A stretch of DNA of 64,000 nt, taken from positions 1 to 64,000 of the forward strand of contig JBFWJK010000001.1 of the NCBI GenBank assembly GCA_050253255.1. Direction: 5' to 3'. Of this stretch, positions 8,882-17,726 are shown piece by piece. Made by a program: the position numbers and the translations under genes. The notes under the pieces were generated by a model. The model did no database searches, had not been told where the DNA came from, and saw only the letters and a list, made by a program, of their open reading frames with translations. The stretch is from JACKCP01 sp050253255 (lineage in GTDB: Bacteria > Desulfobacterota > Desulfobacteria > Desulfobacterales > JACKCP01). Each line of letters opens with the position of its first letter. The first letter of the stretch is position 1.

Positions 8882-9256
8882 TTACTTATCAGGGTAGTAA
8901 GTTGCAGCTGCATTGTCAGACTCCCAGACTGTAACCCTTGAAACACTTATATCATTATTGTCAATTTTCTTTTCAATTTCATCTGCAATATATTTTGCAA
9001 GAATTTCTGAAGAAGCATTGACATTTTTAAAAGGTTCCAGCTCGTTCAGATACTTGTGGTCAAGATAACCAAGAATTTCCCTTAAATATTTTTTTATTAT
9101 CCCGAAATCTATAACAACTCCGAATTCATTGAGTTTGTCAGACTTTATATAAAGCTCTGTTCTCCAGTTATGGCCGTGAAGATTTTCACATTTTTCAGTA
9201 ACGTTTGAAAGACGGTGCGCCGCTGCAAAACTTCCTGTAACTTTAAGTTCGTACAT
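8882..9256 (-). CDS. queD: 6-carboxy-5,6,7,8-tetrahydropterin synthase
   Basis: 124 residues, normal for bacterial QueD. Zinc ligands His14 (FAAAHRL), His27 and His29 (LHGHNW) are present, together with the catalytic Cys23. The enzyme converts 7,8-dihydroneopterin triphosphate into carboxytetrahydropterin, an early step in queuosine tRNA modification. It lies one base after the dnaJ stop and is therefore co-transcribed with it. No queC, queE or queF is in the window. Confidence 0.92.
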   Translation of the reverse strand: MYELKVTGSFAAAHRLSNVTEKCENLHGHNWRTELYIKSDKLNEFGVVIDFGIIKKYLREILGYLDHKYLNELEPFKNVNASSEILAKYIADEIEKKIDNNDISVSRVTVWESDNAAATYYPDK

Positions 9257-9257
9257 A

Positions 9258-10355
9258 TTAAAATCCCTTTAAAAGATTCTTTAATTTATTTGAAATCTTG
9301 TTTTCATCAAGCTTGTTAAATTCCTTTAAAAGCTTTTCCTGTTTCTTGTTTATGCCGGTGGGTGTCTTTATATGGAAAATTACAATCTGATCACCCCTTT
9401 GTCCTGTCCGGAGTGAAGGAACACCTTCATTTCTAAGTCTTATTTTATCGCCGAACTGGGTACCTCTGGGTATTTCAATTTCAAGCTCGCCGCTTATGGT
9501 TGGAATTGTAATCTTGTCTCCCAGAGCTGCCTGAATAAATGTAATATCAACATAACAGATCAGGTCAGAGCCTCTTCTTTCAAAATGTTTGTGAGACTTT
9601 ACCCTTATAAAGATATAAAGATCTCCGTTTGGTCCACCACCTGTTCCTGCTTCACCTTCACCTGAAAGCCTCAGTTTTGAACCGTTATCAACCCCTTTTG
9701 GGATTTTTAATGAAACCTTTCTCTTTTTCTGAACAATTCCCCTTCCTCTGCATTCCCTGCACGGGTCCTTGATTATGGAGCCTTTACCCTTGCAATATGG
9801 ACATGCTGACCTTACTGTGAAAAAGCCCTGTGATTCTGTATACTGCCCTGAGCCTCCGCAGCCCGGACATACTTCAGGAGAAGTTCCGGGTTCGCTTCCT
9901 GTTCCGGAACATCTTTCACATTTCTCATTCTTGAGAAGCTCAAGCTCCTTGTCTGCACCAAACACAGCTTCTTCAAATTCTATTTCAAGATCATACCTTA
10001 AATCAGAACCTCTGGCTGCACCTGACCGCCTTCTTCTTCCTCTTCCAAAACCGAAAAATTCCTGAAAAATATCCCCGAAATCTGAAAAAATATCATTAAA
10101 ATCTCCTGCTCCTGAAAAACCTGCACCGTTCAGACCTTCATGGCCGTACTGGTCGTAAATTTTTCTTTTTTCCACATCGGATAAAACAGCATACGCTTCG
10201 GATGCTTCCTTGAATTTTTCCTCTGCCTCACTGTCTCCGGGATTTCTGTCCGGATGATACTTCATTGCAACTTTTCTGTATCTTTTTTTCAAGGTGTCGG
10301 AATCAACATCCTTTTCAACCCCTAAAATCTCGTAATAGTCTTTTTTTGTTGTCAT
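9258..10355 (-). CDS. dnaJ: Chaperone DnaJ
   Basis: 365 residues with the full type I layout. The J domain has HPD at residues 34-36. A Gly/Phe-rich linker follows (about 71-105, ending in an RGRRRR run). Four zinc-binding CxxCxGxG repeats span residues 146-206 (CERCSGTG, CPGCGGSG, CPYCKGKG, CRECRGRG). The C-terminal substrate-binding domains follow. It stimulates the ATPase of DnaK. No dnaK or grpE is nearby, and no CIRCE-type heat-shock operator was seen upstream. The upstream gap holds an unexplained hairpin at 10432-10463. Confidence 0.95.
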   Translation of the reverse strand: MTTKKDYYEILGVEKDVDSDTLKKRYRKVAMKYHPDRNPGDSEAEEKFKEASEAYAVLSDVEKRKIYDQYGHEGLNGAGFSGAGDFNDIFSDFGDIFQEFFGFGRGRRRRSGAARGSDLRYDLEIEFEEAVFGADKELELLKNEKCERCSGTGSEPGTSPEVCPGCGGSGQYTESQGFFTVRSACPYCKGKGSIIKDPCRECRGRGIVQKKRKVSLKIPKGVDNGSKLRLSGEGEAGTGGGPNGDLYIFIRVKSHKHFERRGSDLICYVDITFIQAALGDKITIPTISGELEIEIPRGTQFGDKIRLRNEGVPSLRTGQRGDQIVIFHIKTPTGINKKQEKLLKEFNKLDENKISNKLKNLLKGF

Positions 10356-10431
10356 TATGAAAAACCTGAGCTTTATGTTTGTTGTTTAAAGTTTAAGTTT
10401 GTGCTAAAGATTTTGCCGTTCTCAATTAAAA

Positions 10432-10463
10432 TTGGCTTCCGACCTTAATTTTCCGGAAGCCAA
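10432..10463. repeat. Inverted repeat in the dnaJ/ubiE divergent region
   Basis: TTGGCTTCCG (10432-10441) and CGGAAGCCAA (10454-10463) form a perfect 10-bp stem with a 12-nt loop, between two divergent genes where no terminator is expected. On the minus strand it is followed by a short T run. It may be an operator, a decayed terminator or a barrier to antisense transcription. Confidence 0.5.
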
Positions 10464-10502
10464 AATTTCATATAATAATTAATACATTAAACGGTATTGT
10501 CA

Positions 10503-11207
10503 ATGAATAAGAATGAACGACCATTTATAAAAAGCATGTTCGACAAAATTGCACCCTGGTATGATTTCCTCAACAGATTCTTAAGCCTCAGACAGGATGT
10601 GTCATGGAGAAGAAAGGCTGTAAAGTCTCTAGAACTTGACCATAAAAACCCGAAAATACTTGATATGGCCTGCGGAACCTGTGATATAGGGCTTGAAATT
10701 TTAAGACAGAACAACAGTGCACATATAACAGGTGCGGATTTTTCATGGGAAATGCTTAAGTTTTCAAAGAAAAAAATACGTCTTAAAAATAAATCAGAAA
10801 ATTTTTCCCTGATATCTTCAAACGCTCTTTTTTCTCCTTTTAAAAATGAAATTTTTGACGGAATCACAATAGCATTCGGAATAAGAAATATTGTGAACAG
10901 ACAAAAAGCCCTTGAAAATTTCTATTTATCACTAAAAAAAGGGGGAAAAATTGCAGTTCTGGAGCTGACAACTCCTGAAAACAGATTCTTGAAGACTCTT
11001 TACCTTTTGTATTTTTTAAAAATACTTCCTTTTATCGGAGGCCTTTTTTCAAAAAACTACCATGCATACTCGTATCTGCCTGAATCTGTCATAAATTTCC
11101 CGTCTTCAGGTGAATTTTTAAAAATTATGGAAAAAGCAGGTTTTAAAAATGTGGAATATAAGAATTTTACATTCGGAATCTGTACTCTTTTTACCGGCGA
11201 AAAATAA
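10503..11207 (+). CDS. ubiE: Demethylmenaquinone / ubiquinone biosynthesis methyltransferase
   Basis: About 234 residues from the ATG at 10503; an in-frame TTG at 10497 would add two. The SAM-binding motif reads ILDMACGTCDIG, a slight variant of the usual LDLACGTGD. The family's second signature, IAFGIRNIVNRQKAL, and the C-terminal LPESVINFPSSGEFLKIMEKAGF block are clear. In an anaerobe it would methylate demethylmenaquinone to menaquinone, so menG is an equally good name. It is monocistronic, with a terminator-like hairpin after it. Confidence 0.9.
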   Translation: MNKNERPFIKSMFDKIAPWYDFLNRFLSLRQDVSWRRKAVKSLELDHKNPKILDMACGTCDIGLEILRQNNSAHITGADFSWEMLKFSKKKIRLKNKSENFSLISSNALFSPFKNEIFDGITIAFGIRNIVNRQKALENFYLSLKKGGKIAVLELTTPENRFLKTLYLLYFLKILPFIGGLFSKNYHAYSYLPESVINFPSSGEFLKIMEKAGFKNVEYKNFTFGICTLFTGEK

Positions 11208-11212
11208 CAAAA

Positions 11213-11240
11213 CTGCCCGGAAACCGTTTTTTCCGGGCAG
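11213..11240. terminator. Terminator hairpin between ubiE and nadB
   Basis: An 11-bp stem, CTGCCCGGAAA (11213-11223) and TTTCCGGGCAG (11230-11240), with a 6-nt loop. The T tract is weak on both sides, but it lies between two converging genes. Confidence 0.6.
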
Positions 11241-11248
11241 CAGATTTA

Positions 11249-12862
11249 TCAGTTTTTCATCTTTATGATTGTATTTTCAACATTTTTGTCGTTCTTAAAA
11301 GGATAATCTATTGAATAATGAAGCCCTCTGCTCTCTTTTCTTTTTCTTGCACACTTTATTATAAGCTCTGCAACAAGGGCAATATTTCTCAGCTCTATAA
11401 GGTCAGGAGTCACCTTGAAATCCCAGTAATATTCGTTAATCTCCTCCTGAATCGCCTTTATTCTTCTTTTTGCCCTTTCAAGTCTTTTGTCAGACCTCAC
11501 TATTCCGACATAATTCCACATGAAGAGCCTGATTTCATCCCAGTTATGGGAAACCATTATTGCTTCGTCACTGTCTGTTGTTCCTGATTCATCCCATACA
11601 GGAACATCCTCAATGGGAATACTGAAATCAGTCGAACCAAGTGCATCTTTCGAAGACCTGTCGGCATAGACAAGAGCTTCGAGAAGAGAGTTGCTTGCAA
11701 GCCTGTTTGCTCCGTGAAGTCCGGTACATGCAGTTTCACCTACCGCATAGAGATTTTTTATGTCCGAGTGCCCGTTAAGGTCGGTTGCAACTCCTCCGCA
11801 CATGTAATGTGCCGCCGGAACAACAGGAATATAATCCTTTGTCATGTCAATATTGTATTCAAGGCATTTCTCATAGAGATTTGGAAATCTTTTTTTCACA
11901 AAGTCAGGATCTTTATGAGTAATATCAAGAAAAACAGAATCATCTCCCGATTTTTTCATTTCATGGTCTATTGCTCTTGCCACAACATCTCTGCACGCAA
12001 GATCTTCGAGAGGGCTGTATTCCTTCATGAATCTCTTTCCTCTTGCGTCCCTTAAAACAGCACCTTCTCCCCGCACAGCCTCCGATATGAGAAAGTTCTT
12101 TGCCTTCGGATGAAAAAGACAGGTCGGGTGAAACTGTACAAACTCCAGATTCGCAACACTTGCTCCGGCTCTGTATGCCATTGCAATTCCGTCACCTGTG
12201 GCTACATCTGGATTGCTTGTATAAAGATAAACCTTTCCGCTTCCTCCGCAGGCAAGAACAGTTTTTCTCGCACTGAAGCTTTTAACCTCATTTGTGTTCT
12301 TGTCTAGAATATATGCACCGCTGCATTCCCTTTCGCAGGTGGTTACAATTACGCCCCTGTTTATTACTGTTGATTTTGTAATCAGATCTATTGCTATATG
12401 GTTTTCATAAACATCTATATTCGGGTGTTTTTTTACCTTTTCAACAAGCACATTCTGAATTTCCCTGCCTGTCATGTCAACTGAGTGGACTATCCTTTCC
12501 GCAGAATGCCCCCCTTCTCTGCCGAGATCCAGCTTTGTCTCATCTGTTTCAACCCGGTCAAATCTTACACCCATTTCTATGAGTTCCTGAATCATATGAG
12601 GACCCTCGGAAACAACCATTTCAGTAACTTCCCTGCTGCAGAGACCGTCGCCTGCCTCAAGGGTATCCTTGACATGAAGCTCAAAGGAGTCCTTGTCATC
12701 AAAAACAGAGGCCACACCTCCCTGTGCCTTTGAAGTGTTTGTTTCAAAAATATCTTTCTTTGTTACAATACTAACCTTTCCGCTGTCAGCTACCTTGAGA
12801 GCGAACATAAGACCGGCAACTCCGCTTCCTATAACAAGAAAATCTGTTTTTATCTCCATCAC
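11249..12862 (-). CDS. nadB: L-aspartate oxidase
   Basis: About 536 residues. The first codon of the frame is GTG at 12862, and the ATG at 12859 is the more likely start. The FAD-binding GSGVAGLMFAL motif is at the N terminus. The succinate dehydrogenase-like signatures are present: GGxGSGVY-like ACGGSGKVYLYTSNPDVATGDG, QFHPTCLF, SEAVRGEGAVLRDARGKRFM, and the HYMCGGVATDLNG block. The C-terminal helical domain is complete. It oxidises aspartate to iminoaspartate for NAD synthesis, probably with fumarate as acceptor in anaerobes. nadA and nadC are not in the window. It lies just downstream of the SH3 protein gene on the same strand. Confidence 0.93.
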   Translation of the reverse strand: MMEIKTDFLVIGSGVAGLMFALKVADSGKVSIVTKKDIFETNTSKAQGGVASVFDDKDSFELHVKDTLEAGDGLCSREVTEMVVSEGPHMIQELIEMGVRFDRVETDETKLDLGREGGHSAERIVHSVDMTGREIQNVLVEKVKKHPNIDVYENHIAIDLITKSTVINRGVIVTTCERECSGAYILDKNTNEVKSFSARKTVLACGGSGKVYLYTSNPDVATGDGIAMAYRAGASVANLEFVQFHPTCLFHPKAKNFLISEAVRGEGAVLRDARGKRFMKEYSPLEDLACRDVVARAIDHEMKKSGDDSVFLDITHKDPDFVKKRFPNLYEKCLEYNIDMTKDYIPVVPAAHYMCGGVATDLNGHSDIKNLYAVGETACTGLHGANRLASNSLLEALVYADRSSKDALGSTDFSIPIEDVPVWDESGTTDSDEAIMVSHNWDEIRLFMWNYVGIVRSDKRLERAKRRIKAIQEEINEYYWDFKVTPDLIELRNIALVAELIIKCARKRKESRGLHYSIDYPFKNDKNVENTIIKMKN

Positions 12863-12880
12863 AATTCTTTCATCTAATAT

Positions 12881-13513
12881 TTAGTAGTAAAGATTTCTTT
12901 TTTTCTTTCTTGTACTCATTCCGATTATAAAACCAAGAAGAAGTACACCGGCTCCTGCAAGAAATATTTTTATGTTTCTTTCCATCAGTTTTGACTTAAG
13001 TTCCGAGGCTGCATTATTTTTTTCTTCGAGAAGCTTTGACTTTTCCTCATATTCATTTTTGAGTTCAAGATAGTTTGCAGACTCTTCCTTGAGGCTTGTA
13101 TATTTGACGTTAAGATCTTCAAATTCTTTTCTGACAGAATTGAGCTCTCTTTTTAATTCGGAATTTTCCTCTCTCAGGCTATTGAGCTCCTCTTTGTTCT
13201 TTTCATTTTCCCTGGAAAGAGTTTCAAATTTAGATGTAAGTGAGGAAAGCTTCTGAAAATTTGGCTGCTCATCTTTTAAAAACCTTGTAAGAACATAGCC
13301 TTCCACTCCGTTTCTTCTTTTAACCTTTGTCCACTGATCTCCGTATTCAAGGACCTCAAGTCTTTCTCCTGAAGGTATCATTCCGACAATTTTATGTTCT
13401 GTTCCCATCCCTGTCCGCAATGTTATTTCAAAATTATCTGTAACATAAAGAGATGCTGCAATAACTTCCGACGTCAACGAAAAAAATATTAAAAACAAAA
13501 TAATTTTTTTCAT
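12881..13513 (-). CDS. SH3 domain protein with coiled coil and C-terminal membrane anchor (TIGR04211/YgiM type)
   Basis: 210 residues. A signal peptide (about 1-19) is followed by a bacterial SH3 domain (about 22-80; YVTDNFEITLRTGMGTEHKIVGMIPSG...VEGYVLTRFL). A long coiled coil covers about residues 90-180. One membrane helix (IFLAGAGVLLLGFIIGM) and a basic KKKR tail end the protein. This layout matches the TIGR04211 family, thought to act at the envelope with peptidoglycan-binding SH3 modules. Its role is not established. It ends 18 bp before nadB, probably by chance rather than for a shared function. Confidence 0.8.
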   Translation of the reverse strand: MKKIILFLIFFSLTSEVIAASLYVTDNFEITLRTGMGTEHKIVGMIPSGERLEVLEYGDQWTKVKRRNGVEGYVLTRFLKDEQPNFQKLSSLTSKFETLSRENEKNKEELNSLREENSELKRELNSVRKEFEDLNVKYTSLKEESANYLELKNEYEEKSKLLEEKNNAASELKSKLMERNIKIFLAGAGVLLLGFIIGMSTRKKKRNLYY

Positions 13514-13652
13514 GTTCTTTTCCTTTTTATTTTAAATTATTTTTCTTTTAAGTTTTTATTAAAAATATAGAATTTCTTGAAAAAATTTTAATTGTCAATA
13601 TGATATTATCGCTTTAAAACCAGAAATCAAAAAATTTATCAAGGTAATACAG

Positions 13653-14087
13653 ATGATAACTTATGATTTGATTTGTGAAAACGGACATTCTTTTGAAGGC
13701 TGGTTTGAAACAGGCAGTGATTTCGACTCACAGCTTGAAGCAGGTCTTCTTATATGTCCATTATGCGGTAACATATGTATTTCCAAACAGTTAACACCTG
13801 TAGGATATTTAAAAAAAACAAGTTCTTCTCTTTCTCAAAAAAAATCTGAGGCAGATGAAAACCTTAAATTAATAGAAGAATCTTTGCAAAAAATTTCTTC
13901 ATATGTGGAAAAAAACTTTGAAAATGTAGGGCATGACTTTGCAAAAACTGCTTTAAAAATTCATTACGGCGTCGAAGAACCTAAAAACATAAGAGGAAGT
14001 GCAACAGAAGAAGAGAAAAAAATACTTGAAAAAGAAGGTGTTCAGTTTTTAGATATACCCTTAATTAAAAAGAATGATGTTATATGA
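13653..14087 (+). CDS. DUF1178 family protein
   Basis: 144 residues. The N terminus, MITYDLICENGHSFEGWF followed by a CPLC knuckle at C35/C38, is the hallmark of DUF1178. So is the C-terminal ALKIHYGVEEPKNIRGSATEEE block. Cys8 with the CPLC pair suggests a small zinc ribbon. Function unknown. The stop overlaps the ATG of the next gene by 4 nt, so the two are translated together. Confidence 0.82.
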   Translation: MITYDLICENGHSFEGWFETGSDFDSQLEAGLLICPLCGNICISKQLTPVGYLKKTSSSLSQKKSEADENLKLIEESLQKISSYVEKNFENVGHDFAKTALKIHYGVEEPKNIRGSATEEEKKILEKEGVQFLDIPLIKKNDVI

Positions 14088-15058
14088 CCAAAAAAAAAAC
14101 AGCCAATAAAAGCGGCGGAAATTTAAAAAAATTTTTTATTTCCATTTTTGTACTGACTTTTTTTTGCATATTTTCTTTTATAAGTTTGTATCTTTTCTTT
14201 CCTCCTGAAAAAAAAGATCTTAAAGATAATTATTCAGCAAAAAAAACTTCAAAGAAAATCAGCGTAAAAAAACCTTTAAAAAACAGTATTGATAAAAAAG
14301 TTCTTAAAACAGACAATGGTTTTTTGTATGAAATTTATGACAAGGCTGAGGAAAAATCGATTCCTGACCAGAAAACAGATTATCAGGGTCTTCCCAGAAT
14401 CTGCATAATTATTGATGATATCGGCTTTGACAAAAAAAATGCATACGAACTGTCAAATATGGGAATAAACATTACGCTTTCAGTTCTTCCATTTACTCCG
14501 TTTGCAAAGGAAATCATAAAAAAAGCATCCAATTCAGATACTGAATTCATGGTTCATATTCCAATGGAACCTGTAGAATATCCTGAAATTGACCCTGGGC
14601 CTGGAGCTCTTTTATCTACAATGAACCCTGATGAAATTATCAAAAATCTTAAAAGAGATCTCGATTATCTGCCTTTTATAAAAGGAGTCAATAATCATAT
14701 GGGTTCAAAACTTACTGCAAATTCCGATATAATGAATCAGGTCTTTACAATAATAAAAAAAAGAGATCTGTTTTTTGTTGACTCTCTTACAAACCCTGAA
14801 AGCAAATGCATGGGTGCAGCAAGAATGTTTAAAGTCGATTTTGCCAAGAGAGATGTCTTTCTCGATAACATTCAAAATGTTGAATATATTGAAGGACAGA
14901 TTCAAAAACTCAAGAAAATTGCTGTTCACAGAGGCTATGCAGTTGGAATAGGACATCCATACAATTCAACAATAAAAGCTCTTAAAAAAAATATTTCCGA
15001 AATGAAAAAAGAGTTTGTATTTGTAAAAGCCTCATCTGTTGTGAAACAGATCCAATAG
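14084..15058 (+). CDS. Divergent polysaccharide deacetylase (YibQ/DUF610) with N-terminal membrane anchor
   Basis: 324 residues. A basic cytoplasmic start, one membrane helix (about 15-38) and a Lys-rich linker precede the enzyme-like domain, which begins at RICIIIDDIGFD (about 105). Later motifs include FMVHIPMEPVEYP, NNHMGSKLTAN and FFVDSLTNPES. These match the divergent polysaccharide deacetylase family, which has the NodB-like barrel but an altered metal site. Periplasmic, anchored to the inner membrane. Substrate unknown. Coupled to the DUF1178 gene through a 4-nt overlap. Confidence 0.82.
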   Translation: MTKKKTANKSGGNLKKFFISIFVLTFFCIFSFISLYLFFPPEKKDLKDNYSAKKTSKKISVKKPLKNSIDKKVLKTDNGFLYEIYDKAEEKSIPDQKTDYQGLPRICIIIDDIGFDKKNAYELSNMGINITLSVLPFTPFAKEIIKKASNSDTEFMVHIPMEPVEYPEIDPGPGALLSTMNPDEIIKNLKRDLDYLPFIKGVNNHMGSKLTANSDIMNQVFTIIKKRDLFFVDSLTNPESKCMGAARMFKVDFAKRDVFLDNIQNVEYIEGQIQKLKKIAVHRGYAVGIGHPYNSTIKALKKNISEMKKEFVFVKASSVVKQIQ

Positions 15059-15083
15059 TGTTATATAGTTATCTGGCCGAAAA

Positions 15084-15107
15084 TCTGACCACTTTTTTCT
15101 GGTCAGA
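15084..15107 (+). terminator. Weak hairpin after the polysaccharide deacetylase gene
   Basis: TCTGACCA (15084-15091) and TGGTCAGA (15100-15107) flank a T-rich 8-nt loop. No T tract follows, so termination is only a guess. Confidence 0.35.
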
Positions 15108-15168
15108 AACGTCGTATAAGAATTTTTTAAACTTATATATTTAACTGATTTATTAAAGCAGATAAAAA

Positions 15169-16518
15169 ATGAAAAGACTTAAAATTAAAGAAATAAATTC
15201 AAACGACAATCCTCCTGAAAAAGCCCTTATCGGGGGCTGGGTAAGGACAAGAAGGGATTCAAAGACTTTTTCATTCATCGAACTCAATGACGGATCCTGC
15301 CTTTCAAATATTCAGATAATTGCAGATTCATCCCTTGATGACTATGAAAACATAACAAAACTCACAACCGGATCATGTATTTCGGTTTTTGGTAAAATAG
15401 TCGAATCACCCGGAAAAGGTCAGAAATGGGAAATTCAGGCAGAAAACATTGAAATTCACAACAATGCCCCGGAAGATTTCCCTCTGCAGAAAAAGAGACA
15501 TTCAGACGAATTCCTTAGAACAATAGCCCATTTAAGACCAAGAACCAATAAATTCGGTTCCGTTTTCAGAATCAGAGCCGAGCTTTCCCATGCAGTACAC
15601 TCCTACTTTTACGAAAAGGGTTTTAAATATATCCATACTCCTGTTCTGACAGCTTCCGACTGTGAAGGTGCGGGTGAAATGTTTTCGGTTTCATCTGATG
15701 CCGTAAAAAACGGTTTTTTCTTCTCAAAACCAGCAAACCTGACAGTTTCTGGTCAGCTCGAAGCTGAAATGATGGCTCTTTCACTTGGAGATGTCTATAC
15801 CTTCGGACCGACTTTTCGTGCAGAAAACTCAAATACATCAAGACATGCAGCGGAATTCTGGATGATTGAACCGGAAATGGCTTTTTGCGATCTTGATCAG
15901 AACATGGACGTTGCAGAAGATTTTATAAAAAATATCATTACCAGAACAAGGAAGAATTGCAGTGAAGATCTTGAATTATTTAACAGATTTGTGGATAAAA
16001 CTCTATTTGAAACTCTTGAAAACATACTGGAAAACGGATTTGTAAGGATCACTTACAAAGAGGCTGTGGAAATTTTAAAAAAATCAGGTAAAAAATTCGA
16101 GTATGACCCTGTTTACGGTGCCGACCTTCAGACAGAGCATGAAAGATTCATAACTGAGACAGAATTTAAAAAACCTGTTTTTGTATACAATTACCCAAAA
16201 ACAATAAAGCCTTTTTACATGAGGCTAAACAGCGATAATGAAACAGTTGCGGCTATGGATCTCCTTGTGCCTAAAATCGGAGAGCTTATTGGAGGAAGCC
16301 AGAGAGAAGAAAGGTATGATGTTCTCCTTAAAAGAATGGAAGAATGTTCTATAAACAGGGAGGAATACTGGTGGTACCTTGATTCCAGAAAATACGGAAG
16401 TGTTTACCACAGCGGTTTCGGAATGGGGTTTGACAGAATAATGATGCTTGTTACAGGAGTTTCAAATATCAGAGACGTCATACCTTTTCCAAGGACACCC
16501 GGATCAATAGAATTTTAG
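15169..16518 (+). CDS. asnS: Asparaginyl-tRNA synthetase
   Basis: 449 residues. The N-terminal OB fold begins near VGGWVRTRRDSKTFSFIELNDGSC-like residues (21-44). Class II motif 2 is FRAENSNTSRHAAEFWMIEPE and motif 3 is GFGMGFDRIMMLVTG at the C terminus. The sequence favours AsnS over AspS by the HAAEFWMIEPEMAF context and the length. It charges tRNA-Asn directly. Monocistronic; a perfect 9-mer DnaA-box-like sequence in its coding region is treated as chance. Confidence 0.93.
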   Translation: MKRLKIKEINSNDNPPEKALIGGWVRTRRDSKTFSFIELNDGSCLSNIQIIADSSLDDYENITKLTTGSCISVFGKIVESPGKGQKWEIQAENIEIHNNAPEDFPLQKKRHSDEFLRTIAHLRPRTNKFGSVFRIRAELSHAVHSYFYEKGFKYIHTPVLTASDCEGAGEMFSVSSDAVKNGFFFSKPANLTVSGQLEAEMMALSLGDVYTFGPTFRAENSNTSRHAAEFWMIEPEMAFCDLDQNMDVAEDFIKNIITRTRKNCSEDLELFNRFVDKTLFETLENILENGFVRITYKEAVEILKKSGKKFEYDPVYGADLQTEHERFITETEFKKPVFVYNYPKTIKPFYMRLNSDNETVAAMDLLVPKIGELIGGSQREERYDVLLKRMEECSINREEYWWYLDSRKYGSVYHSGFGMGFDRIMMLVTGVSNIRDVIPFPRTPGSIEF

Positions 16519-16646
16519 TCAGCTGCTGGATAATGAAACCGAGTTTTTGCCAATAAATGATTAAGTAATTTTTTATTTTTAGATATAATTTTTTTGTGAT
16601 ATAAAAAACAAAATGCCGTTTAGAATAACTCAGGAGGTCACCTAAA

Positions 16647-17021
16647 ATGGATGTTTCCAAAAAGGTTCTTATTGTAGATGATTTTTCAACAATGCGTAGG
16701 ATATTGAAAAACATATTAAAACAGATCGGATTTACCAATATTTCCGAAGCAGACGACGGAAGTACAGCATGGGAAGAGTTACAGAAAAACTCCTTTGATC
16801 TTATTATCTGTGACTGGAATATGCCCAAAATGAGCGGCATTGAGCTTCTTAAAAAAGTAAGAGCAGATGACACATATAAAGATATTCCTTTTCTTATGGT
16901 TACTGCTGAAGCACAGAAGCAGAATGTTATTGAAGCAGTTCAGGCAGGTGTTTCAAACTATGTTGTAAAACCTTTTACAGCTGAATCTATTTCAGAAAAA
17001 CTTGAAAAAATTATCTCCTGA
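16647..17021 (+). CDS. cheY: CheY-type single-domain response regulator
   Basis: 124 residues, receiver domain only. Asp11 and Asp12 bind the metal, Asp56 (CDWNMP) is the phosphorylation site, Thr86 and Lys108 (VVKPF) complete the switch. The NMPKMSGIELLKKVR and TAEAQKQNVIEAVQAG blocks are those of flagellar CheY, which binds FliM. The ribosome binding site AGGAGGTCACCT is almost a full match to the 16S tail and suggests strong translation. No other che gene is adjacent; the chemoreceptor at 33 kb could be an input. Confidence 0.9.
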   Translation: MDVSKKVLIVDDFSTMRRILKNILKQIGFTNISEADDGSTAWEELQKNSFDLIICDWNMPKMSGIELLKKVRADDTYKDIPFLMVTAEAQKQNVIEAVQAGVSNYVVKPFTAESISEKLEKIIS

Positions 17022-17068
17022 TTAAATAGCTCAGAAATAATTAAACTTCTTAACTATCTGAAATTATC

Positions 17069-17096
17069 AGGCCTTTATCTCAAAGGCCTTTTTTAT
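17069..17096 (+). terminator. Rho-independent terminator after cheY
   Basis: AGGCCTTT (17069-17076) and AAAGGCCT (17082-17089) with a 5-nt loop, followed by a T run. Confidence 0.8.
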
Positions 17097-17163
17097 TTAT
17101 TAAAATTCAGCCTCCTGACATTTTTCAGTGTTTACTAAAAAAAAGATATCTGCTTTCCAAAGA

Positions 17164-17454
17164 TTATTCTTTGGTAAACTTAATACTTATTTTATAATTT
17201 CCGGTTTCAATGTCATCAGGAATCATATCTCCGTTTTCAATCAAAAGAGTAACCACCTTTGAATTTGAAGGATCTCTGAACATTCTTTTTGTTCTTCTGT
17301 CTCTCAATCCTGTGTCAAGAACAACAGCATTTTTTCTGGAGTTTCTAAGGCCGATAACTTTTGCTTTGAGTTCTCCAGATTTAGGAGAACCTCTTCTTTT
17401 ATCTCCATGCTCCATAAACCTCAAGTCAAGAGGTCTTCCAACCTTGATTTCCAT
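17164..17454 (-). CDS. Small basic protein of unknown function
   Basis: 96 residues, not recognised. It is highly charged and basic (GDKRRGSPKSGELKAK, GLRDRRTKRMFRDPS) with beta-strand-like stretches (AKVIGLRN, NAVVLDTGL, KVVTLLIENG). There is no signal peptide or membrane helix. Its opening (VGRPLDLRFMEHGDKRRG) recalls PilZ-like RxxxR starts, but a DxSxxG partner motif is absent, so I do not assign it there. It stands alone on the minus strand with a short 5' gap and is probably cytoplasmic. Confidence 0.6.
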   Translation of the reverse strand: MEIKVGRPLDLRFMEHGDKRRGSPKSGELKAKVIGLRNSRKNAVVLDTGLRDRRTKRMFRDPSNSKVVTLLIENGDMIPDDIETGNYKISIKFTKE

Positions 17455-17575
17455 TTTTATCCCCTTAAATATACTATATTATATAACTTTATGATTTCAT
17501 TATCAATTAACATTATAATCGAATTTTTATTTTTAAGACTTAAATATAAAGTGAAAAATTGGAAGAAATTTTTTT

Positions 17576-17617
17576 GCTGAATTATGATTTATTTCAAAAA
17601 TAAATCATAAATTCAGC
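17576..17617. repeat. Long near-perfect A+T-rich inverted repeat
   Basis: The left arm at 17576-17594 (19 nt, starting GCTGAATTATG) pairs with the right arm at 17598-17617 (20 nt) with one bulged base and a 3-nt loop. It lies in the 272-bp gap between the starts and stops of two minus-strand genes. No clear T tract follows on either strand. Confidence 0.65.
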
Positions 17618-17726
17618 TTTTAGTATGTTCGGGGATATGCCGGGATGTTTTATTAAAAAAAAATCAGATCCGCTATATTTAAAATTATCAAACCCGCAGG
17701 ATTGAGATTAAAAAAATTTTTCTTTA

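Noticed and set aside
9769..10065. Plus-strand frame opposite dnaJ
   Set aside because: Shadow of the DnaJ zinc-finger and Gly-rich coding sequence; no independent evidence.
15990..15998. Perfect DnaA-box-like TGTGGATAA
   Set aside because: A single copy inside the asnS coding sequence with no neighbours; expected by chance in 64 kb of A+T-rich DNA.
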